A stretch of DNA of 22,557 nucleotides from an uncultured Oscillospiraceae bacterium (GTDB lineage: Bacteria > Bacillota > Clostridia > Oscillospirales > Oscillospiraceae), in NCBI GenBank assembly GCA_934643765.1, contig CAKUCT010000004.1, positions 1-22,557 of the forward strand. The letters run 5' to 3'. How positions within the stretch are numbered: the stretch's first letter is position 1; each line of letters starts with the position of its first letter. Made by a program: the position numbers and the translations under genes. Under the pieces are notes generated by a model, which worked only from the letters and a program-made list of their open reading frames with translations, ran no database searches and was not told where the DNA came from. This document shows, in pieces, positions 7,713 to 14,875 of this stretch.

Positions 7713-7938
7713 CAATAAAAAGCGCTCCGCAACTGCCCCCGATTTCTCCCGGTTTTTCAGAAAAACTGTCTTGAAGCCGAAAGATTTCTGTGTTAAAGTA
7801 GGCAATGCGCCAGTTGACAAAAGCGCACGTGGTTTTTCGCGGGTCAAAACAGCAGACGGCGTCTTAGCCTGGCCCGCAAGCGCGTGTGCCCTTGTCAGCT
7901 GACGCATACTTGATAAAATAGCAAAAGGAGGCCGTGAA

Positions 7939-8640
7939 ATGGTGCTTTCGCTTCCACCCGCCTGGCAGAGCCTTCTGGCGCAGGAGCTGCAAAAACCGTA
8001 TATCACGCAGCTCGAGGCCAGGCTCGACGCAGCCTACGCGTCCGGCGAGGTCTATCCGCCGCGCGAAAAGCTCTTCGCCGCGTTCGCGCTTACGCCGCCG
8101 CAGCACGTGCGCGTGGTGATGCTCGGCCAGGACCCGTACCACGAGCCGGGGCAGGCAAACGGTCTTGCTTTTTCGGTTTCGCCCGGTGTTCCGCTTCCGC
8201 CGTCGCTGCGCAATATTTATAAAGAGCTGTCAGACGATCTTGGCATCGCGCCAAGCGGATGCGGCGATCTTTCTTCCTGGGCCGGGCAGGGCGTGTTCTT
8301 GCTCAACAGCGTTCTGTCTGTCCAGGCGCACAGCGCAAATGCGCACAAGGACTTTGGTTGGCAGGTATTTACCGACGCCGTCATCGCCGCGCTTGCGTCG
8401 CTTCCGCAGCCGGTCGCGTTTGTGCTATGGGGCGCGCAGGCGCAGAAGAAGGCCTCTGCCGCCGCGGCCAGCGCATACCCGCGCCTGGTTCTCTGCGCGC
8501 CGCACCCGAGTCCTCTGAGCGCGTACCGCGGCTTTTTCGGCAGCCGGCCGTTTTCAAAAATCAATCGGTTCCTGGAAGATTGCGGCGGCAGGCCCATCGA
8601 CTGGCAAATTCCAGAAGATGCACAAAATCCGAGCCTGTAA
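7939..8640 (+). CDS. ung: Uracil-DNA glycosylase, family 1
   Basis: Removes uracil from DNA arising from cytosine deamination or dUTP misincorporation, starting base-excision repair. The 233-residue protein has GQDPYH at 63-68 with the water-activating Asp 65, LLNSVLSV (about 121-128; Asn 123 reads the uracil), and HPSPLSA at 189-195 with the catalytic His. All key family 1 residues are present. The start is fixed by AGGAGG at 7926-7931, 7 nt before the ATG. It diverges from parA. A weak promoter candidate (TTGAAG at 7771, 17 nt, TAAAGT at 7794) lies upstream. No clear terminator follows; the next gene has its own promoter. Confidence 0.95.
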   Translation: MVLSLPPAWQSLLAQELQKPYITQLEARLDAAYASGEVYPPREKLFAAFALTPPQHVRVVMLGQDPYHEPGQANGLAFSVSPGVPLPPSLRNIYKELSDDLGIAPSGCGDLSSWAGQGVFLLNSVLSVQAHSANAHKDFGWQVFTDAVIAALASLPQPVAFVLWGAQAQKKASAAAASAYPRLVLCAPHPSPLSAYRGFFGSRPFSKINRFLEDCGGRPIDWQIPEDAQNPSL

Positions 8641-8688
8641 GCTGCGAAATATTTACGCATAAAATCTTAAATTTTTTCCGAATTCCTG

Positions 8689-8717
8689 TTGAAATTTCCG
8701 ACGTTCTGTCATAGAAT
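8689..8717 (+). promoter_or_regulatory. Sigma-A type promoter for trmL (and perhaps pgk)
   Basis: -35 TTGAAA (8689-8694), 17-nt spacer, -10 TAGAAT (8712-8717). Transcription would start near 8724, about 29 nt before the trmL ATG. Confidence 0.7.
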
Positions 8718-8752
8718 ATCACAAGTTGGTTTTTAAGAGGGAGAGGGATTTC

Positions 8753-9238
8753 ATGCTGCACGTTGTTCTGGTCGAACCGGAGATTCCGGCCAATACCGGC
8801 AACATTGCCCGTACCTGCGCCGCAACCGGGAGCGTCCTGCATCTGATCCGCCCGCTCGGCTTTGACATTTCCGACAAGGCCGTCAAGCGCGCGGGGCTGG
8901 ACTACTGGCACCTGGTCGACGTACGGGACTATGAGAATCTGGACGACTTCTTTTCCAAGAACGACGTGCGCTGCATGCGCCTGTTTTCTACCAAAGCGCC
9001 GCGGCGCTACGACGAGGTCGACTATCCGGACGAGAGCTACCTCTTCTTCGGGAAAGAGACAAAGGGCCTGCCGGAGGAATTTCTGGCCGCGCACTATGAC
9101 AGCTGCGTCCGCATCCCCATCCGCGCCGAGGCCAGAAGCCTGAATCTCGGCAACTCCGCCGCCATCGGCGTATTTGAGGCGCTGCGGCAGCAGAATTTTC
9201 CGCACCTGCAGGAGCAGGGCCGGATGATCAACTGGTAA
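8753..9238 (+). CDS. trmL: tRNA (cytidine/uridine-34-2'-O)-methyltransferase TrmL
   Basis: A SPOUT-fold enzyme that uses S-adenosylmethionine to methylate the ribose of the wobble nucleotide in certain leucine tRNAs. The 161-residue length is right for the short TrmL form without an extra tRNA-binding domain. Family motifs are visible: VEPEIPANTGNIARTC at 7-22, LFFGKETKGLP at about 97-107, and IPIRAEARSLNLGNSAAIG at 121-139, which forms the trefoil-knot cofactor site. I chose the ATG at 8753, preceded by a GAGGGAGAGGG purine run; an in-frame ATG at 8726 lies almost on the predicted transcription start and lacks a ribosome site. It ends 44 nt before pgk, and a small hairpin (9244-9257, stem CGGGC/GCCCG) lies in the gap. 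Confidence 0.92.
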   Translation: MLHVVLVEPEIPANTGNIARTCAATGSVLHLIRPLGFDISDKAVKRAGLDYWHLVDVRDYENLDDFFSKNDVRCMRLFSTKAPRRYDEVDYPDESYLFFGKETKGLPEEFLAAHYDSCVRIPIRAEARSLNLGNSAAIGVFEALRQQNFPHLQEQGRMINW

Positions 9239-9282
9239 ACAAGCGGGCCACGGCCCGTGTAACCCACCAAGGAGGAATATCG

Positions 9283-10482
9283 ATGAACTACAACAAAAAA
9301 TCCGTAGAAGATATTGACGTTCGCGGCAAACGCGTCCTGTGCCGCTGCGATTTCAACGTCCCCACCAAGGACGGCAAAATCACGAGCGACAAGCGCATCG
9401 TCGCTGCACTGCCCACCATTGAATATCTCGTCAAGCATGGCGCGCGCGTCATCCTCTGCTCACACATGGGCAAGCCCAAGGGCGAGGTCAAACCGGAGCT
9501 GTCGCTTCAGGTTGTGGCCGACCGTCTGTCTGAGCTGCTTGGCCAGCCGGTCAAGATGGCAAAGGATGTTGTGGGCGAGAGCGCGCAGTCCCTGGCCGCT
9601 TCTTTGCAGGACGGCGAAGTGATGCTGCTGGAAAACACCCGCTTTGAAAAGGGCGAGACGAAGAACGATCCTGAGCTTTCTAAGAAGCTCGCCTCCATGG
9701 CCGACATCTTTGTCAATGACGCGTTCGGCACGGCCCACCGCGCCCACGCCTCCACTGCCGGCGTCGCCGACTATCTGCCCGCCGTCTGCGGCTATCTGGT
9801 GCAGAAGGAAGTTTCCATCATGGGCAAGGCTCTGGCCGATCCCGAGCGTCCGTTCGTTGCAATCCTTGGCGGCGCAAAGGTTTCCGACAAGCTGAACGTC
9901 ATCAACAACCTGCTGGAAAAGGTCGACACGCTCATCATCGGCGGCGGCATGGCCTACACGTTCGTCGCGGCCAAGGGCTACGGCATCGGCAAGAGCCTGT
10001 TCGATAGCGAGAAAGTAGACTACTGCAAGGATATGATGAAGAAGGCCGAAGAAAAGGGCGTCAAGCTCCTGCTGCCGGTCGACACCGTTGTTGCAAGCGA
10101 GTTCCCGAACCCGATCGACGGCCCGGTTGATGTCCAGACTGTGGATGTCACCGCGATCCCGGCCGACAAGGAAGGTCTGGATATCGGCGAGAAGACGCGC
10201 GCACTGTTCGCAGACGCCGTCAAGAATGCAAAGACCGTCGTCTGGAACGGCCCGATGGGCGTGTTTGAAAACCCGACGCTGGCCAAGGGCACGATTGCCG
10301 TTGCGCAGGCACTGGCAGATTCCGACGCGATTACCATCGTCGGCGGCGGCGACTCCGCAGCAGCCTGCGAGCAGCTGGGCTTTGCCGATAAGATCACCCA
10401 CATCTCGACCGGCGGCGGCGCTTCTCTGGAGTTCCTCGAAGGTCTGGAACTGCCGGGCATTGCCTGCCTGCAGGACAAGTAA
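9283..10482 (+). CDS. pgk: Phosphoglycerate kinase
   Basis: Transfers phosphate from 1,3-bisphosphoglycerate to ADP, the first ATP-yielding step of lower glycolysis; cytoplasmic monomer. The 399-residue protein has the N-domain substrate motif RCDFNVPTKDG (21-31), NTRFEKGE and VNDAFGTAHRAHAST, and the C-domain nucleotide motifs GGAKVSDKLNVI, NGPMGVFE and GGGDSAAA (about 353-360). It looks complete. AAGGAGG at 9270-9276, 6 nt before the ATG, fixes the start. No separate promoter is visible in the short gap after trmL, so it may be read from the trmL promoter. It is followed by tpiA after a 190-nt gap with repeat elements. Confidence 0.97.
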   Translation: MNYNKKSVEDIDVRGKRVLCRCDFNVPTKDGKITSDKRIVAALPTIEYLVKHGARVILCSHMGKPKGEVKPELSLQVVADRLSELLGQPVKMAKDVVGESAQSLAASLQDGEVMLLENTRFEKGETKNDPELSKKLASMADIFVNDAFGTAHRAHASTAGVADYLPAVCGYLVQKEVSIMGKALADPERPFVAILGGAKVSDKLNVINNLLEKVDTLIIGGGMAYTFVAAKGYGIGKSLFDSEKVDYCKDMMKKAEEKGVKLLLPVDTVVASEFPNPIDGPVDVQTVDVTAIPADKEGLDIGEKTRALFADAVKNAKTVVWNGPMGVFENPTLAKGTIAVAQALADSDAITIVGGGDSAAACEQLGFADKITHISTGGGASLEFLEGLELPGIACLQDK

Positions 10483-10497
10483 TTCTATATCCTAAAT

Positions 10498-10517
10498 CCG
10501 CCGGATTTTTTCCGGCA
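10498..10517 (-). repeat. Inverted partial end of the structured repeat, or pgk hairpin
   Basis: Read on the minus strand this 20-nt stretch matches the right end of repeat copy 1 (3998-4018 region, TGCCGGAAAAGATCCGGCGG) at 19 of 20 positions. It is also a short hairpin on its own (GCCGGA at 10500-10505 pairing with TCCGGC at 10511-10516), 15 nt after the pgk stop, but no U-run follows. It could be a remnant of the repeat or a weak mRNA end. Confidence 0.5.
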
Positions 10518-10549
10518 GCGAAATCAAAATCAAAACAACATATTTAGAA

Positions 10550-10650
10550 CCGGCGAGAGATTTTCGTTCAGAACAAGGTGGATGGGCGAAGGCGTACCGC
10601 GTGTACGTCGAGCCCGGCCAAACGCGGTTCTGGGCGAAAAGATCCGGCGG
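10550..10650 (+). repeat. Structured intergenic repeat, copy 3
   Basis: A 101-bp copy between pgk and tpiA, with the same ends as copy 1. Its outer stem is TTTTCG..CAGAAC pairing with GTTCTG..CGAAAA with two G-U pairs between, about 14 bp in all; the inner hairpin is GGCGTAC-CGCGT-GTACGTC. It ends 22 nt before the tpiA ATG, so it would lie in the leader or in the pgk-tpiA intergenic transcript. Confidence 0.82.
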
Positions 10651-10672
10651 GCATCAATAAAGGAGAAAAGTT

Positions 10673-11449
10673 ATGAACAGAAAATATCGTAAGACCGTCA
10701 TCGCCGGTAACTGGAAGATGAACAAGACGCCCTCGGAAACCAAGGAGTTCATGACGGAGTTTAAGTCCATCATGCCCAAGGGCCGTTGGTGCGATGTGGC
10801 GCTGTGCGTTCCCGCTGTCTGCATTCCGGCAGCTGTGCGCGCAATGCGTGAGACCAGAGTCGGCATCGGCGCTGAAAACTGCAACGCCAACGCTTCCGGC
10901 GCTTACACCGGTGAAATCGCGGCGAACATGCTCGTCGACGCCGGCTGCAAGTACGTCATCCTCGGCCACTCCGAGCGCCGCGCCATGGGCGAGAGCAACC
11001 AGGACGTGAACGCCAAGGTTCTGGCAGCACTGGAAAACGGTCTCGTGCCCATTATGTGTGTCGGCGAGAGCCTGGAGCAGCGTGAGCAGGGCATCACCGA
11101 AGAGTGGATCACCATGCAGATCAAGTGCGGCCTGCAGGGTGTCGGCGAAGACAAGATCCGCAAGATGATCATCGCCTACGAGCCCATCTGGGCCATCGGC
11201 ACCGGCAAGACCGCAACGCCGGAGCAGGCTGAGGAAGTCTGCGAGAGCATCCGCACGGTCATCCGCAAGCTGTACGGCGCCAAGATTGCTCGTGCAATCT
11301 CCATCCTGTACGGCGGCTCCATGAATGAGAAGAACGCATACGATCTGCTGGCCCAGCCGGACATCGACGGCGGTCTGATCGGCGGCGCTTCCCTGGTTCC
11401 TGAGAAGTTCGTCAAGATCATCGAAGCTGCAAACCAGCCCACCATCTAA
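10673..11449 (+). CDS. tpiA: Triosephosphate isomerase
   Basis: Interconverts dihydroxyacetone phosphate and glyceraldehyde 3-phosphate; a cytoplasmic TIM-barrel dimer. The 258-residue protein has AGNWKMN at 11-17 (catalytic Lys 15), YVILGHSERR at 94-103 (catalytic His 99), YEPIWAIGTGKT at 169-180 (catalytic Glu 170 and the mobile loop), and LYGGSM near the end for phosphate binding. The usual A-Q-N-x stretch reads AENCNANASGAYTGEI, a modest variant. AAAGGAG about 8 nt upstream fixes the start. It follows pgk in the same direction and is followed by two hairpins. No obvious promoter is seen in the pgk-tpiA gap, which is filled by the repeat. Confidence 0.97.
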   Translation: MNRKYRKTVIAGNWKMNKTPSETKEFMTEFKSIMPKGRWCDVALCVPAVCIPAAVRAMRETRVGIGAENCNANASGAYTGEIAANMLVDAGCKYVILGHSERRAMGESNQDVNAKVLAALENGLVPIMCVGESLEQREQGITEEWITMQIKCGLQGVGEDKIRKMIIAYEPIWAIGTGKTATPEQAEEVCESIRTVIRKLYGAKIARAISILYGGSMNEKNAYDLLAQPDIDGGLIGGASLVPEKFVKIIEAANQPTI

Positions 11450-11459
11450 CAATATCTTT

Positions 11460-11477
11460 TTCGCCCTGCGGGGCGAA
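11460..11477 (+). other. Small hairpin after tpiA
   Basis: TTCGCCC (11460-11466) pairs with GGGCGAA (11471-11477) around a 4-nt TGCG loop, 10 nt past the tpiA stop. No U-run follows; it may stabilise the mRNA end ahead of the main terminator. Confidence 0.45.
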
Positions 11478-11502
11478 ACACTACGAGGTCTTTCGTATAC
11501 GA

Positions 11503-11537
11503 AACCCCCTGCTGCGTTTGCAGCAGGGGGTTCGTTT
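11503..11537 (+). terminator. Terminator between the convergent tpiA and MATE genes
   Basis: A perfect 13-bp stem (11503-11515 with 11520-11532) with a 4-nt GTTT loop, followed by CGTTT on the plus strand and by GTTTCG on the minus strand. It lies between convergent genes and probably serves both, although its U-runs are weak. Confidence 0.7.
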
Positions 11538-11572
11538 ATGGTTTTGCGGAAGCTATGCCGCTCGGGCAAGTT

Positions 11573-12895
11573 CTATCTGTGATAATACTTTGATGTATGC
11601 TGGCGATAGAGCATCAGAAGGCCGCGCACGCACAGCTCCACCGTCATCGCAATCCACATGCCGGGAAGGCCCATTCGCGGAACGAGCAGCAGCGCAAGCC
11701 CGATGCGGACCACCCAGATGCTCCCCAGATTCAGAAGACTCGGCACCAGCGTATCGCCCGCGCCGCGCAGTGCGCCGGCCGCGACAATGGACACACCGAA
11801 CAGCGGCTCGGCCAGCAGCTCCATGCGAAGCACCCGGACGGCCAGCGCCTGCACCTGCGCAACCGGCGTCAGAAGTGAAAACACCAGCGGGCAGATGAGC
11901 ATCATGACAGTTCCGGTGCAGGTCATCAAAAATGCGCCAAGCCCTGTGCAGATATTGCCGTAGCGTTTGGCCTGGGGCATATCGCCCGCGCCGACGAAGC
12001 GGCCCACCAGCGCCGCGGCCGCGTTTGCAATGCCGTAGCCCGGCATATAGCAGATACTCTCAGCCGTGACGGCGAAGGAGTTTGCCGCGACGGCAACCGC
12101 GCCCAAGGGTGCGATGATGGCCGTCGCTGCGACCATGGCCCCGTTCATTGCCAGCTCCTGCACGGCAACAGGCGCGCCGATTCGAAACGCCGTTTTCAGA
12201 ATTCTTGCGTCAAAGGCTTGCTTTTCCCGGCGACGGAAGGCAAGCTGGCTATTTTTGAAGCAGCAGCGCCAGAACATCAGCCCGCTCACCACCGCGCATG
12301 CAAACATCGTGCCAAGTCCCGCGCCAAGTACGCCGAGGCGCGGAATGAGCAGCGCGTTGAATGCGACGTCCAGTACGCACATGACGGCATTCAAAATGCT
12401 CGGTGTGAGCATATCGCCCGCGCACTGAAGATAAGACGCGGTCAGCGCGTTCATCTGGGAAAACGGAAGCATGATGGCAAAGGTCATGAAATAGAGCCCC
12501 GCGTCGCGGACAATGTCCGCTTCTCCGCCAAGCCAGACCGGCAGCCTTGCGTGAATCAGCAGGCCAAGCAGGCACAAAAGTCCGGAGACAATCAGTGCGG
12601 ACACCAGACCATGGTTGACAACGTTTCTGGCGTCTTTGTCGCAGGCAGCTCCAATGCGGTGCGCCACCTGGACAGAAAATCCAGCGGCGACGGCATAACA
12701 AACGCCGTTGAACAGCCACGTGCTCGACGCGACGAGGCCGATAGCCGCGGAAGCATTTGCCCCGAGCCTTCCCACCATTGCAGAGTCGATGTACTGCATG
12801 GCAATGGTCGTGATCTGCGTCAGAATCGCGGGCAGGCTCAGCCGCCACACTTCTTGCAGCTGCGGCTTCCATTCCCAAAAAGTTTGGTTGGTCAT
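11573..12895 (-). CDS. MATE-family multidrug/toxin efflux protein
   Basis: A 440-residue inner-membrane antiporter that exports drugs or metabolites using a Na+ or H+ gradient. It begins MTNQTFWEWKPQLQEVWRLS, then shows about 12 hydrophobic segments in two similar halves. Typical MATE features are LPAILTQITTIAMQYIDSAMVGRLG in the first helices, SYLQCAGDMLTPSILNAV near 170-190 and its second-half counterpart GALRGAGDTLVPSLLNLGS near 375-395. I chose the ATG at 12895 because AAAGGAAA lies upstream; an ATG at 12913 in the same frame falls inside the terminator of the previous operon. The substrate cannot be told from sequence. It ends convergent with tpiA. Confidence 0.93.
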   Translation of the reverse strand: MTNQTFWEWKPQLQEVWRLSLPAILTQITTIAMQYIDSAMVGRLGANASAAIGLVASSTWLFNGVCYAVAAGFSVQVAHRIGAACDKDARNVVNHGLVSALIVSGLLCLLGLLIHARLPVWLGGEADIVRDAGLYFMTFAIMLPFSQMNALTASYLQCAGDMLTPSILNAVMCVLDVAFNALLIPRLGVLGAGLGTMFACAVVSGLMFWRCCFKNSQLAFRRREKQAFDARILKTAFRIGAPVAVQELAMNGAMVAATAIIAPLGAVAVAANSFAVTAESICYMPGYGIANAAAALVGRFVGAGDMPQAKRYGNICTGLGAFLMTCTGTVMMLICPLVFSLLTPVAQVQALAVRVLRMELLAEPLFGVSIVAAGALRGAGDTLVPSLLNLGSIWVVRIGLALLLVPRMGLPGMWIAMTVELCVRGLLMLYRQHTSKYYHR

Positions 12896-12913
12896 TTTGT
12901 TTCCTTTTTCCAT

Positions 12914-12949
12914 AAAAAAGCGATACCTGAACAGCGCCAAGTATCGCTT
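12914..12949 (-). terminator. Rho-independent terminator of the sufC-sufB operon
   Basis: On the minus strand AAGCGATAC (12949-12941) pairs with GTATCGCTT (12926-12918) around a 14-nt loop, followed by a run of T (complement of the A-run at 12914-12919). It begins 43 nt beyond the sufB stop and separates the SUF operon from the MATE gene. Confidence 0.8.
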
Positions 12950-12992
12950 CTGATTTGTCTGTTCTGTTTCCTTGAAACCGGCAGACAAGGTT

Positions 12993-13919
12993 TCAGCGGA
13001 GGAAGCCCTCGAGAATCTTCTCTTCCGCCTCTTCCGGGGTAAGGCCCAGCGTCTCCAGCTTCAGAAGCTGCTCGCCCGCGATGCGGCCGATGGCAGCCTC
13101 GTGAATCAGGCCCGCGTCCACGTGGTTGCACGAAATTTCCGGAATCGCGCGCACCTTTGCCGTGCCCATGATGATCGCGTCGCACGACACATGGCCAAAG
13201 CAGGGGGCGTTGCCCTGGACTCTGGGATAGAAGACCTGCGTGGACGCTTCCTTTGCAACCGAGCGGGAGATCACGCGCGTGCGCGAGCCTTCGCCGTTCA
13301 GAATGACGTCCATTTCGCTCACCGCGTGCTGATCGGCATGCGTCAGAAGCTTCTCGGTAATCATAACCTCCGAGTTTGCGCCCTCGGCGACGACCTTGGT
13401 GTAGCGTTTCGTATCGTCCACACCCGCAATCTGGCTTGTCAGCATCGTGATCGATGCGCCTTCTGCCAGATAGACAATCGTCTGCGGATTTAAAATCCGC
13501 TTGCCGGTGCCTTCGCCCTCGCCGTAGTGCTTTTCGATGTAGGTCACCTTTGCGTTCTTTTCCACATAGAACGTGTGGATGCCGTCGTGCTGGGAGTCGC
13601 AGTCGCCGCAGTTGTGAATGCCGCAGCCGGCTACAATCGTAACCTCCGAGTCTTCGCCGACAAAGAAGTCGTTGTAGACCATATCGTGGAACCCGGACTT
13701 TGTCAGAACAACGGGAATGTGAACGTTCTCATTTTTTGTGTAGGGCTTGATCTTGATGTCAATGCCATCCTTGTCGGTTTTGGAGACAATTTCAATGTTA
13801 TCCGTATTGTGGCGGAAAGCCTTCTGGCCGTCTGAACGGATATTGACCGCGCCCGGCGTATTTTCGCCCGCCATATCGGCGACAATCTGTAAAATGTGCT
13901 TTTGTACGTCGTTCAGCAT
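12993..13919 (-). CDS. sufB: Short SufB-type Fe-S cluster scaffold (SufBD family)
   Basis: A 308-residue SufB/SufD-family scaffold, much shorter than the roughly 470-residue SufB of classic SUF operons. It lacks the long N-terminal part but keeps the beta-helix core and C-terminal helices. GHVSCDAII at 242-250 places Cys 246 at the position of the assembly Cys of SufB, and LIHEAAIGRI at 271-280 matches the conserved HE motif. A Cys-rich patch CGIHNCGDCDSQHDG (99-113) looks typical of short SufB forms. Together with sufC alone it resembles the two-gene minimal SUF-like system (SMS) of anaerobes and archaea. Its ATG overlaps the sufC stop by 7 nt and GGAGGTG lies upstream, indicating coupling. 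Confidence 0.88.
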   Translation of the reverse strand: MLNDVQKHILQIVADMAGENTPGAVNIRSDGQKAFRHNTDNIEIVSKTDKDGIDIKIKPYTKNENVHIPVVLTKSGFHDMVYNDFFVGEDSEVTIVAGCGIHNCGDCDSQHDGIHTFYVEKNAKVTYIEKHYGEGEGTGKRILNPQTIVYLAEGASITMLTSQIAGVDDTKRYTKVVAEGANSEVMITEKLLTHADQHAVSEMDVILNGEGSRTRVISRSVAKEASTQVFYPRVQGNAPCFGHVSCDAIIMGTAKVRAIPEISCNHVDAGLIHEAAIGRIAGEQLLKLETLGLTPEEAEEKILEGFLR

Positions 13920-14647
13920 GTTCCGTTCACCTCCAGCATGTTGCAGCCCGTGACCGTCTCGGCCAGAATCTGCGGATAAATATCATCGGCCGTCCCTCTG
14001 GCCGCAACCTGGCCGCCGGAGATGAGGACAATCTCATCCGCCAGGCGGATGATGCGCTCCTGGTGGGAGATAATGATGATTGTCCGCCCGCCTTCATCAT
14101 GAAGGCGCTGGAAAGTCTCCGTCAGCCGCGCAAACGACCACAGATCGATGCCGGCCTCCGGCTCGTCAAAGACCATCAGGCTCGCGTTCTTGGCCAGAAT
14201 CGTCGCAATCTCAATGCGCTTGACCTCGCCGCCGGACAGGCTTGTGTCCACGTCGCGCGTAAGATAGTCTCTTGCGCACAGGCCGACCTTCGTCAGATAG
14301 GAACATGCCTCGTCATGGCCGAGCGTCTTTCCGGCTGCGATGTTCAGAAGATCGGATACGCGCACACCCTTGAAGCGCGGCGGCTGCTGGAAACCATAGG
14401 AGATGCCAAGCTTTGCCCGGTCCGTGATGGACAGATCCGTGACATCCGTTCCGTTCCAGATGATCTGCCCCGCCGTCGGCTGGACCAGACCCATCACCGC
14501 CTTGGCGAGCGTCGTCTTGCCGCCGCCGTTCGGGCCGGTGATGACAATAAACTTTCCGTCTTCCACGCACAGGTTTACGTGCTTGAGAATATCCACCTTT
14601 CCGCCCTCGTCCGCGGCGGAGAAACAAAGATCTTTCAGTTCTAGCAT
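13913..14647 (-). CDS. sufC: SufC-type Fe-S assembly ATPase
   Basis: A cytoplasmic ABC-type ATPase that pairs with the SufB-type scaffold and drives its shape changes during Fe-S cluster assembly. The 244-residue protein contains Walker A GPNGGGKTT (38-46), Q-loop YGFQQPPRF near 84-92, signature LSGGEVKRIEIA (137-148), Walker B LMVFDEPEAGID (157-168) and H-loop IISHQE with His 195. The EPEAGID wording is like SufC rather than a transporter ATPase, and no permease is adjacent. I chose the ATG at 14647, preceded by AGAGGACAG; the open frame extends further upstream to 14761 but that would include the promoter. First gene of the two-gene operon. Confidence 0.93.
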   Translation of the reverse strand: MLELKDLCFSAADEGGKVDILKHVNLCVEDGKFIVITGPNGGGKTTLAKAVMGLVQPTAGQIIWNGTDVTDLSITDRAKLGISYGFQQPPRFKGVRVSDLLNIAAGKTLGHDEACSYLTKVGLCARDYLTRDVDTSLSGGEVKRIEIATILAKNASLMVFDEPEAGIDLWSFARLTETFQRLHDEGGRTIIIISHQERIIRLADEIVLISGGQVAARGTADDIYPQILAETVTGCNMLEVNGTC

Positions 14648-14713
14648 AACTTCTGTCCTCTTTTTTCGGGCAGACGCGTCCTTTTCCGGCGCTGCCGCAT
14701 CATTTGTTCTGTC

Positions 14714-14742
14714 AGTATACCATAGTTTCCCGCATTGTGCAA
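14714..14742 (-). promoter_or_regulatory. Sigma-A type promoter for sufC-sufB
   Basis: On the minus strand: -35 TTGCAC (14742-14737), 17-nt spacer, -10 TATACT (14719-14714). Transcription would start near 14707 and give a leader of about 60 nt. It diverges from the glmU promoter about 65 nt away. Confidence 0.68.
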
Positions 14743-14804
14743 TCTTCGCCCGGTTTTGCACCGGCCTATATCTGTATTTTTTCCAAAATTCCCGAGGAAA
14801 TTCC

Positions 14805-14833
14805 TATACAAACGCAGCATGATCTGCTATAAT
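14805..14833 (+). promoter_or_regulatory. Sigma-A type promoter for the glmU-like operon
   Basis: -35 TATACA (14805-14810), 17-nt spacer, perfect -10 TATAAT (14828-14833). Transcription would start at about 14840, which coincides with an in-frame ATG; either the mRNA is leaderless from there or translation begins further downstream. Confidence 0.55.
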
Positions 14834-14875
14834 GTCAATATGTATGACTATGTTGTTTTTCGTATGGAAGGATGT

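Noticed and set aside
7820..7837. CACGTG core as a possible parS site near parA
   Set aside because: The core at 7826-7831 lacks the flanking GTTT and AAAC of the parS consensus TGTTTCACGTGAAACA; only the hexamer matches.
7814..7842. Perfect TTGACA as a plus-strand -35 box for ung
   Set aside because: No acceptable -10 sequence occurs 16-18 nt downstream; the following bases are GC-rich.
9244..9257. Hairpin before pgk as a terminator or riboswitch
   Set aside because: A 5-bp stem with a tetraloop, no U-run and no conserved riboswitch features; too small to support a call.
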